Assembly (NCBI RefSeq): GCF_009604455.1
Contig: NZ_WEGL01000009.1
Location: forward strand, 62,001 to 126,000
From: Streptomyces sp. RB17
Lineage (GTDB): Bacteria > Actinomycetota > Actinomycetes > Streptomycetales > Streptomycetaceae
Direction of reading: 5' to 3'
DNA: 64,000 bases
Shown: in pieces, positions 57,683-64,000 of the stretch
How positions within the stretch are numbered: the stretch's first letter is position 1
How the letters are laid out: the number at the start of each line of letters is the position of its first letter
Position numbers and translations under genes: made by a program
Notes under the pieces: generated by a model
Told to the model about the DNA's origin: nothing
The model's database searches: none
The model's input: only the letters and a program-made list of their open reading frames with translations

Positions 57683-57752
57683 GTCGTCCGCCGGGCGCGG
57701 GTCGGATGTGGCTGGCCGCGCGGTTCCCCGCGCCCCTGGGGAACCGCACTGC
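57683..57752 (-). repeat. dispersed palindromic repeat, short form
   Basis: Reverse copy of the family at 52781: on the minus strand CAGGGGCGCGGGGAACCGCG, then CGGCCAGCCACAT and a CGACCCGCGCCCGGCGGACG tail, which ends 4 bases from the soxR stop. Confidence 0.72.
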
Positions 57753-57786
57753 CGTTGGCTACCGCCCCGCCCCAGCCGACGGCACG

Positions 57787-57969
57787 TCACTCGTACTCGG
57801 TGCCGCCCTTACGTGTCAGGTACGCCGGGCTGACCGCCTTCGCGATGGCCCGGCCCCCCGTCACCGTGCTGTACCGCTCCACCGCCGTCCGTATCACCAC
57901 GCCCTCCCGCAGATGCGGCCCTCGCCCGGACACCGTCTCGCAGCGTGGACATGGACTCCCCGTGTTCAT
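57787..57969 (-). CDS. possible small protein with CPRC motif
   Basis: A 60-residue frame starting MNTGSPCPRCETVSGRGPHL and ending in YLTRKGGTEYE. The CPRC pair and codon use are consistent with a small gene, but the ribosome site is poor. No function can be suggested. The region 57680-58034 otherwise holds only the dispersed repeat. Confidence 0.4.
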   Translation of the reverse strand: MNTGSPCPRCETVSGRGPHLREGVVIRTAVERYSTVTGGRAIAKAVSPAYLTRKGGTEYE

Positions 57970-58034
57970 GGGCTCGGTTTCATCGGCTCCGCTGTCCGGA
58001 CGGGAATCGGGTGGAGCCGGCGGATTCGGGGCTG

Positions 58035-58834
58035 GTGACGTCGGCCCCTTCGGCCGGCCGCGCCGCCGCGCACGGAGTCCCGAACGGGGGCCGAACTCCT
58101 AAGTCCACACAGGCACTTGGGGCCGCGCTCGCGGACATCGACACCGTGTTCAACGGGTTCGCCTGCCCCAGCGAGACCGGCTGCGAGCGCTGTTTCGCCC
58201 CGGAGGAGACGGCGTATCTGCGCACGCCGTGCACCCGTCTCCCGCCCGACCTGCTGAACCGGTTCGTCCGCAAGGTGCCGGACCACTTCGAGGACCACGC
58301 CACCGTGATGCGGCGCCTGCTGCCCCAGTGCGCGCACGCGATGGCGGACGGCACCCTGGACGACGTCGGCTGGGCGCCGCACGGGATGGGCCGGGCGGAC
58401 TGGCGGTCCTGGCCGGCCGAGCAGGCCTCGGCCGTCGAGGCGTTCGTGCTCGCCTGGTGGCAGGACGTGCTCGCCTCGCCCGCGCCGCCGTACAGCGCCG
58501 AGCGCGTCTTCGAGACCTGTGCCTCGATCCTGCGCACGACGACCCCGCTGCTCGACCGGTGGGGGCCCGGCCCGTCGGCCGACGCCCACCTCGTCGGCTG
58601 CGCCCGCTCCTGGCAGTACGACCTGGTCAACGACGACTGGCCGTTCACCTGGTGGAGCCGGAGGACCGGGCCGCCGGTGTCGCCGAACTCCGGTCCTGGC
58701 TCGCCCGGCACGCCCCGGAGCGGCTGCGGGCCCAGGGCGAGGCGGATCTGGCGGTCCGTGCCCGGCTGATCGGCCTGCCCTACGACGAGCGCCGGAACGA
58801 CCCGTACTGGACCAGCCCCTCCGCCACCAACTGA
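58035..58834 (+). pseudogene. frameshifted hypothetical protein with a Cys-rich motif
   Basis: The product reads in one frame from about GTG 58035 through DTVFNGFACPSETGCERCF and WWQDVLASPAPPYSAERVF to NDDWPFTWW. It then continues plausibly in a second frame as LVEPEDRAAGVAELRSWLA to the stop at 58834. The switch lies near 58648-58653, and loss of one CTGG from an ancestral CTGGCTGG would explain it. The family is not recognised. The start is uncertain. It overlaps the convergent BKACE gene by 55 bases. Either a true pseudogene or a sequencing error. Confidence 0.6.
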
Positions 58835-59508
58835 GCGTTTCCTTCCGCCCGTCGGCCGTCCGGCAGGACCAGGGTGTCCTCCAGCCCGATCCGGGTGGCC
58901 AGGCCCAGGCGTCCCGCCAGCCGCAGGACCGGCCAGGTTCCGCCCTCCTCGCCGTGCAGGAGCACCGGGCGGCCGTGGGCGGAGCCCAGCTCGGTGAGCA
59001 GCGTCCGCGCCGAGGCCTCGGCGGTCGCCGGGTCCGGGTCGGTCACTTCCGCCAGTACGCGCAGTACCCTGGGCCCGAGAGCAGAGGCCGCGAACCGGGC
59101 CGCGCCGTCGGTGCCGGACCAGATGCCCGCCTCGACGCCCACGCCCCGCGCGATGAGCTGCTCGGCGACCGCTTCGGCGCCCGGCTCATGCCAGTTGACC
59201 GAGGCGAGGTCGGGCAGCACGGACCAGCTGCGCACCCGGGCGAGCCGCGCTGCCGGATCGGGCTCCGCCCAGGCGCCGGTCGTCACCCCGACCGGCACCG
59301 CGACCCGCGCCCGGATCGCCTCCAGCGTCGGCGCGAGCACGCGCGGGGAGAGGCTGTCGTGCCCGCACGGTGTCTTGGGGTGGACATGGATCTCCGTGGC
59401 GCCCGCGGCGACTGCCTTCGCCGCGGAGTGGGCGATGTCCTCGGGCGACATCGGCACGTTTGCGCTGTCCGCTGGGGATCGGCGGCCGTTCAGGCAGACT
59501 TGGACCAT
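58780..59508 (-). CDS. beta-keto acid cleavage enzyme (BKACE, DUF849)
   Basis: A 242-residue TIM-barrel enzyme of the 3-keto-5-aminohexanoate cleavage family. Recognisable parts are VQVCLNGRRSP, IHVHPKTPCGHDSLSP, GVTTGAWAEPDP, VNWHEPGAEAVAE, and VLLHGEEGGTWPVLRLA with metal-ligand His residues in HVHP and a Glu in HGEEG. It condenses a beta-keto acid with acetyl-CoA to give acetoacetate and a CoA ester. It is shorter than the ~270-300-residue family average. The true substrate is unknown. Confidence 0.82.
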   Translation of the reverse strand: MVQVCLNGRRSPADSANVPMSPEDIAHSAAKAVAAGATEIHVHPKTPCGHDSLSPRVLAPTLEAIRARVAVPVGVTTGAWAEPDPAARLARVRSWSVLPDLASVNWHEPGAEAVAEQLIARGVGVEAGIWSGTDGAARFAASALGPRVLRVLAEVTDPDPATAEASARTLLTELGSAHGRPVLLHGEEGGTWPVLRLAGRLGLATRIGLEDTLVLPDGRRAEGNAQLVAEGLVQYGSFRRSS

Positions 59509-59580
59509 GTCCCGATGGTGCCAGGCGCTCCGTGGGCAAGCCGCAGCAGAGTGGTGCCGCTCCGTGCCGTCCGGCGTCCG

Positions 59581-59655
59581 CGGCGTCGTCGTGGTTGCTC
59601 GCGCCCACGCGGCGGAGCCGCATGTCGATACAGCCCCGCGCCCCTAGGGGTGCAG
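59581..59655 (-). repeat. dispersed palindromic repeat, long form
   Basis: Reverse copy of the element at 37361: on the minus strand CCCCTAGGGGCGCGGGGCTG, TATCGACATGCGGCTCCGCC and GCGTGGGCGCGAGCAACCAC. No gene is seen between 59509 and 59755. Confidence 0.75.
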
Positions 59656-59755
59656 CCGGCCGCGCTGCACAGCGCGCGAGCCCCCCGCAGGGGTGCGGCA
59701 TCCCCCAACGCACCCCCCGGACAAGCCCCCCGTTGGAAAAGCACAGCGGCACCGC

Positions 59756-60358
59756 TCAGGCCGACATCAGCAGTGCGCCCCGGCGGGCGAACTCCAGTGC
59801 CTGTGGGGTGAGAACGGGACGCGGCACCAGGATGCCGCAGTCCGTGCAGACCGGGCCGGACGACGGCTCGTGGTCCAGGCCGTACCGCCAGACCAGGCGG
59901 TGCCCGCCGCACACCGGGCAGGTCCAGCCCGGTTCCCGGTTCAGTGCGGTGATCAGCCGGCGCAGCACCTCGGCCAGCGGCTCGTCGGGGTGGATCCGCG
60001 GGTTGTCGCACCAGGCGACCCCGAAGCCGCCCCAGGTCAGCCGGTGCCAGTCGTCCACGCTGCCCGGCCGGCGCAGCCCGTCGTGCTTCTCCTTCCTGCG
60101 CCGCTCGGTGAAGTCGGTCTCATAGGCGAGCCAGACGGAGCGCGCCTCCTCCAGTTCCTCCAGTGCGGCCACGAGCCGCGCCGGGTCGGGGGAGCGGTCC
60201 TCGGGGCCGAAGCCCGCCCGGGAGCACAGATGCTCCCAGGTCGCCCGATGCCCGTAAGGGGCGAACTTCTCAAGGCACTTGCGCAGTGAGTAGCGCCGCA
60301 GTGCCAGATCGCAGTCCGGGTCGCGTACCTGTCTCGCCAGACTCCGAAAACCGGCCAT
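59756..60358 (-). CDS. hypothetical protein with C-terminal zinc ribbon
   Basis: A 200-residue protein. The N-terminal half is helical and charged (ALRRYSLRKCLEKFAPYGHR). The C-terminal half carries two CX2C pairs, CPVCGG and CTDCGI, spaced for a zinc ribbon. No family is recognised. It is divergent from the penicillin acylase gene. A DNA- or protein-binding role is possible but unproven. Confidence 0.72.
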   Translation of the reverse strand: MAGFRSLARQVRDPDCDLALRRYSLRKCLEKFAPYGHRATWEHLCSRAGFGPEDRSPDPARLVAALEELEEARSVWLAYETDFTERRRKEKHDGLRRPGSVDDWHRLTWGGFGVAWCDNPRIHPDEPLAEVLRRLITALNREPGWTCPVCGGHRLVWRYGLDHEPSSGPVCTDCGILVPRPVLTPQALEFARRGALLMSA

Positions 60359-60473
60359 CGCCCTGCACCTCCGTCACACCTGCACCTGTACTTCGGTCAC
60401 TTCGGCGTCGTCGCACGGACGTCGCCGAATAGACGTATCGACAGGCGATTCGGCTCCATCTCTTCGCGTGCTG

Positions 60474-60505
60474 CTTTCTGCGCTCTGCTTGCGGACTGCA
60501 GAAAG
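60474..60505. promoter_or_regulatory. inverted repeat before the penicillin acylase gene
   Basis: CTTTCTGC (60474-60481) and GCAGAAAG (60498-60505) are perfect complements with a 16-base spacer, about 73 bases before the acylase ATG. A promoter operator or leader stem is possible. Confidence 0.45.
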
Positions 60506-60577
60506 TGACGCATGTTCATCTTTAAAGCTGGGGATACCGGCGGTAACGTTCGGCCACCCCTGTCGCTAGGAGCTGCC

Positions 60578-63364
60578 ATGCCACGGCGAACCCCACGGAC
60601 CACCCTTGACAGACTGAGAACGTCCCGCCGCTTCTCCGGGTTCCTGAAGACGGCGTCGATATGCGTTCTCGTCGCCGGACTTCTCTCCCCCCTCACCCAG
60701 GCCGCGGCTGCCACGGATGCCGCCGCCTCGAACGACTACTGCGGCGGCCAGTGCTCGGACATCCTGCCGCCCGGCGAGAACGGCAACGCCACGCTCGCCC
60801 AGATCCTGCTCAACCAGGCCTTCGGCACCCAGCCCGCGCACGCCGAGGACCAGCTCGGCCCGTACGCCAACCTGGCCGGCGGCTACAAGGGCCTGACGGA
60901 CGCCACGATCAACACCTTCTTCAACGACGCCTCCTTCGGCGTCCCGTCCGACCAGGTCGCCTCCAGCGAGAAGCCGGGCGGGCGCAGTGACGTGACGATC
61001 GTCCGGGACAAGAAGACCGGTGTGCCGCACATCACCGGCACCACCCGCTTCGGCACCGAGTACGGCGCCGGCTACGCGGCGGCCGAGGACCGGCTGTGGC
61101 TGATGGACGTCTTCCGGCACGTCGGCCGCGGCCAGCTGACCTCCTTCGCCGGCGGCGCGGCCGCCAACCAGGGCCTGGAGCAGGAGTTCTACCGCAACGC
61201 GCCCTACACCGAGGCCGACCTGCAGGCGCAGATCGACAACGCGGTCGCGAAGAACGGCGCCCGCGGCCAGCAGGCCCTCGCCGACGTCAAGGCCTACCTC
61301 GACGGCGTCAACGCCTACATCGACGCCTCCGACAGCGGCCGTTACTTCCCCGGCGAGTACGACCTGACCGGCCACAAGGACCCGGTCACCAACGCCGGCA
61401 CCATCGAGCACTTCAAGGTCACCGACCTCGTGGCCCTGGCGTCCGTGATCGGCTCCCTGTTCGGCGCCGGCGGTGGCGGCGAGGTCAACAACGCCCTGTC
61501 GCTGCTCGCCGCCCAGTCCAAGTACGGCGTCGAGGAGGGAACCAAGGTCTGGGAGTCCTTCCGTGAGCGCAACGACCCCGAGGCCGTCCTGACCGTCCAC
61601 GACGGCGAGAGCTTCCCCTACGGCGGCAAGCCCGCCGACCCCAAGGGCGAGGCGCTGCCCGACGCCGGCTCGGTCACCCAGGAACCGCTGGTCTACGACC
61701 GTACGGGCAACGCGACCACCGCGGCCGCCAGGAGCACGTCCGCCACCGCCGCCAAGGCCACACTCGGCTCGGCCAGGCGCGGCATGTCCAACGCCCTCGT
61801 CGTGAGCGGCAAGTACACCGCGAGCGGCCACCCGATCGCCGTCTTCGGACCGCAGACCGGCTACTTCGCCCCGCAGCTGCTCATGCTCCAGGAGATCCAG
61901 GGCCCGGGCATCAGCGCCCGCGGTGCCTCCTTCGCGGGCCTGAGCATGTACGTCGAACTCGGCCGCGGCCAGGACTACTCCTGGAGCGCGACCACCTCCG
62001 GCCAGGACATCATCGACACCTACGCCGTCGAGCTGTGCCAGGACGACTACCACTACCTGTACCACGGCACCTGTACGGCCATGGACAAGGTCGAGCAGAA
62101 GAACTCCTGGTCACCGACCACGGCCGACAGTACGCCGGCGGGGTCGTACACCATGCGGGTGTGGCGGACGAGGTACGGCCCGGTGGAGTACCGCGCGACC
62201 GTCGGCGGCAAGAAGGTCGCCTACACCACGCTGCGGTCGTCGTATCTGCACGAGGCCGACTCGATCATCGGCTTCCAGATGCTGAACGACCCCGACTACG
62301 TCAAGGGGCCCAAGGACTTCCAGAGCGCGGCCCAGCACATCAACTACACCTTCAACTGGTTCTACGCCGACTCCCAGCACACCGCCTACTACAACAGCGG
62401 CGACAACCCGGTCCGTGCGTCCGGCGTCGACGCCGAGTTCCCGGTCTGGGCGCAGCCGGCGTACGAGTGGCAGAACTGGGACCCGGCCACCAACACGGCC
62501 GACTACACCCCGGCCTCCGCCCACCCCAACTCCATCGACCAGGACTACTACGTCTCCTGGAACAACAAGCAGGCCGAGGACTACTCGGCCGCCGGCTGGG
62601 GCGACGGTTCCGTGCACCGCGGCAACCTGCTGGACGACCGGGTGAAGAAGCTGGTCGCGGCCGGCGGGGTGACCCGCACCAAGCTGGTGCAGGCCATGGC
62701 GGACGCGGCCCTCGCCGACCTGCGGGCCGAGGACGTGCTGCCGAAGCTGCTCAAGGTGATCAACTCCTCGACGGTGACCGACTCCACGGCCGCCGCGGCG
62801 TTGAGCAAGCTGCAGGCGTGGGTGAGCGCCGGCGCCAGGCGCACGGAGACGTCGGCCGGTTCGAAGACCTACGCCGACGCCGACGCGATCCGCATCCTGG
62901 ACGCCTGGTGGCCGCTGCTGGTCAAGGCGGAGTTCGAACCGGGCCTCGGCAGCGATCTGTACAGCGCGATCACCAACGACATCCCCGTGGACGAGGCCCC
63001 GTCCGCCGGCCACGGCCCGACCGGCTCACACGCCGGAAGCTCCTTCCAGTACGGCTGGTGGAGTTATGTCGACAAGGACATACGGGCGGTGCTCGGGGAG
63101 AACGTGCGGGGCGGGCTCGCCGAGAAGTACTGCGGCGGCGGCAGCCTCGGTGCCTGCCGGGACGCCCTGATCAGCACCCTCGACCAGGCGGCCGGGATGA
63201 CCGCCGCCCAGGTCTACCCGGGCGACGACCAGTGCTCGGCCGGCGACCAGTGGTGCGCCGACTCGATCGTCCAGCGCACCCTGGGCGGCATCAGGCACGG
63301 CAAGATCAGCTGGCAGAACCGGCCGACGTTCCAGCAGGTGGTGGAGTACACGTCACACCGGTGA
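60578..63364 (+). CDS. secreted penicillin acylase family amidohydrolase
   Basis: A 928-residue Ntn-hydrolase precursor. The signal peptide (LKTASICVLVAGLLSPLTQA) is followed by the alpha-chain region, a linker rich in Thr/Ala, and the beta-chain beginning at the nucleophile Ser404 (RRGMSNALVVSG). Autocatalytic cleavage would release Ser at a new N-terminus. Actinomycete relatives deacylate N-acyl-homoserine lactones, cyclic lipopeptides or echinocandin side chains. The natural substrate here is unknown. The ribosome site is TAGGAG, and ATG 60512 upstream is not preferred. Confidence 0.88.
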   Translation: MPRRTPRTTLDRLRTSRRFSGFLKTASICVLVAGLLSPLTQAAAATDAAASNDYCGGQCSDILPPGENGNATLAQILLNQAFGTQPAHAEDQLGPYANLAGGYKGLTDATINTFFNDASFGVPSDQVASSEKPGGRSDVTIVRDKKTGVPHITGTTRFGTEYGAGYAAAEDRLWLMDVFRHVGRGQLTSFAGGAAANQGLEQEFYRNAPYTEADLQAQIDNAVAKNGARGQQALADVKAYLDGVNAYIDASDSGRYFPGEYDLTGHKDPVTNAGTIEHFKVTDLVALASVIGSLFGAGGGGEVNNALSLLAAQSKYGVEEGTKVWESFRERNDPEAVLTVHDGESFPYGGKPADPKGEALPDAGSVTQEPLVYDRTGNATTAAARSTSATAAKATLGSARRGMSNALVVSGKYTASGHPIAVFGPQTGYFAPQLLMLQEIQGPGISARGASFAGLSMYVELGRGQDYSWSATTSGQDIIDTYAVELCQDDYHYLYHGTCTAMDKVEQKNSWSPTTADSTPAGSYTMRVWRTRYGPVEYRATVGGKKVAYTTLRSSYLHEADSIIGFQMLNDPDYVKGPKDFQSAAQHINYTFNWFYADSQHTAYYNSGDNPVRASGVDAEFPVWAQPAYEWQNWDPATNTADYTPASAHPNSIDQDYYVSWNNKQAEDYSAAGWGDGSVHRGNLLDDRVKKLVAAGGVTRTKLVQAMADAALADLRAEDVLPKLLKVINSSTVTDSTAAAALSKLQAWVSAGARRTETSAGSKTYADADAIRILDAWWPLLVKAEFEPGLGSDLYSAITNDIPVDEAPSAGHGPTGSHAGSSFQYGWWSYVDKDIRAVLGENVRGGLAEKYCGGGSLGACRDALISTLDQAAGMTAAQVYPGDDQCSAGDQWCADSIVQRTLGGIRHGKISWQNRPTFQQVVEYTSHR

Positions 63365-63391
63365 ACCGATCGGGATGACGTGGGCGGCGGG

Positions 63392-64000
63392 TCACGTGAT
63401 GCGGCCCGCCGCCAGCACCAGCCGGGCCAGTTCGGGGTGGACGATGTCGCTGTGCGCCCCGGCCGGCGGGCCGCCGTGGCAGACGACCGCGGCCGCGTCG
63501 ACGTTCACGCACCCCGACGCGGGCAGCGGTCCGGCGAGGGCCGTAGCGAGGTCCAGCCGGGCGGTGCCCGGCACCGCCTGCACCCCGTCGTGCCCCATCG
63601 CGCCCCACTCCGGCCCCAGCACGGCGGCGATCTCGCTGCCCGCACACGAGCGGTCGTCCCCGGACAGCCGGGAGGCCAGCGGATAGAACGTGCCGAGCGC
63701 CGCGTCGAAGTGCGAGTGACAGCACACCAGCGGGCCGTCGATCCGTCGCTGCCGGCCCTTGAGCGCCCCTGCCCTGCCCGGGTCCTGCGGCAGCCGGTCC
63801 GCGAACGCGTAGTGCGAGAAGGCACCTTGGAGGAGGGTCACGGACTTCACCGTGCCCACCCCGTCCGGCAGCCCGCGCAGCGCGAACGACACCAGCCGCC
63901 CGCCGAAGCTGTGCCCGACCAGATGCACCCGCACCCCGGCCGCGGCCCGCGCCAACTGCCCGATCACCGGCCCGAGCCCGTGCTCGCCGACCGTCCCGGC
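63392..64000 (-). CDS. alpha/beta fold hydrolase, truncated by the window edge
   Basis: The frame is open to the right edge (reading GTVGEHGLGPVIGQLARAAA). The nucleophile elbow is VHLVGHSFGGRLVSFAL, with a His/acid region downstream (VVCHGGPPAGAHSDIVHPEL). It resembles serine esterases/lipases without a clear family. The 5' end lies outside the window. It converges with the penicillin acylase gene, 27 bases between stops. Confidence 0.75.
   Translation of the reverse strand, partial: AGTVGEHGLGPVIGQLARAAAGVRVHLVGHSFGGRLVSFALRGLPDGVGTVKSVTLLQGAFSHYAFADRLPQDPGRAGALKGRQRRIDGPLVCCHSHFDAALGTFYPLASRLSGDDRSCAGSEIAAVLGPEWGAMGHDGVQAVPGTARLDLATALAGPLPASGCVNVDAAAVVCHGGPPAGAHSDIVHPELARLVLAAGRIT

Noticed and set aside
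1..64000. CRISPR arrays, tRNA, rRNA, prophage or known anti-phage defence operons
   Set aside because: No regularly spaced repeats, cloverleaf-like sequences, integrase, phage structural genes or recognised defence gene sets were seen; the ISP-like protein lacks enzymatic domains.

Overview
This 64 kb window is chromosomal DNA of a Streptomyces species or a close relative. The evidence is very high GC with strong third-position GC bias, frequent GTG (and one TTG) starts, many secreted enzymes, a LAXTG-type sortase substrate next to other Streptomyces-typical families (SoxR with CX2CXCX5C, CitMHS citrate carrier, class F sortase), and almost no TTA codons. From memory, the gene order resembles the S. 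coelicolor SCO1690-SCO1740 segment in reverse (dnaE2, lipase, LPMO, GDSL lipase, hmgA, citrate carrier, ALDH/ADH, soxR). I could not check this by search. No rRNA, tRNA, CRISPR array, prophage or canonical biosynthetic cluster was seen.

Layout. 1-6.2 kb: the 3' end of a streptogrisin-like protease, then an SOS-type mutagenesis operon (LexA box, dnaE2, and a Y-family protein that looks catalytically dead, ImuB-like), and a cupin/MarR divergent pair with twin operators. 6.3-14.7 kb: secreted lipase, cell-wall-anchored lytic polysaccharide monooxygenase, a TetR/SRPBCC/GNAT unit, a methyltransferase, a DUF402 and a double-GNAT gene, a short GntR regulator, DUF72 and an AAA ATPase. 14.9-23.0 kb: an exopolysaccharide-type locus made of a glycoside hydrolase facing a tightly overlapping minus-strand operon of two GT2 enzymes, a polysaccharide deacetylase and a 1276-residue flippase fused to a second polytopic domain. 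24.0-26.5 kb: GDSL lipase and a membrane Ser/Thr kinase. 26.5-32.8 kb: a NicO-family metal transporter, a TPR protein and a DUF4331 secreted protein in one operon, divergent from an ECF sigma/anti-sigma pair. A SigK-like promoter lies in front of the DUF4331 gene.

32.9-41 kb: CoA-transferase, a decayed IS630 transposase, an NTF2-like protein, a protein resembling only the C-terminal part of type ISP restriction enzymes, a GntR regulator with homogentisate dioxygenase, and a lipoprotein. 41-49 kb: a TetR with a molybdopterin oxidoreductase, a citrate carrier with an MFS transporter, a His/Asp-rich membrane-anchored protein with a class F sortase, and an orphan sugar-type ABC ATPase. 49-57.1 kb: aldehyde and alcohol dehydrogenases, a DMT exporter, an ArsR regulator, a TetR with an acyl-CoA dehydrogenase, and a TetR with a MaoC hydratase. 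Shared palindromes suggest two local TetR regulons here. 57.2-64 kb: soxR, a frameshifted gene, a beta-keto acid cleavage enzyme, a zinc-ribbon protein, a penicillin acylase, and a truncated alpha/beta hydrolase at the right edge.

A family of intergenic palindromic repeats (six copies) is scattered through the window in two modular forms. The observations most worth following are the DnaE2/inactive Y-family pair, the DUF4331-TPR-NicO-ECF module, the flippase-fusion polysaccharide operon, the class F sortase whose neighbour lacks an LPXTG motif, and the TetR operator shared between the ALDH/ADH and acyl-CoA dehydrogenase transcription units.
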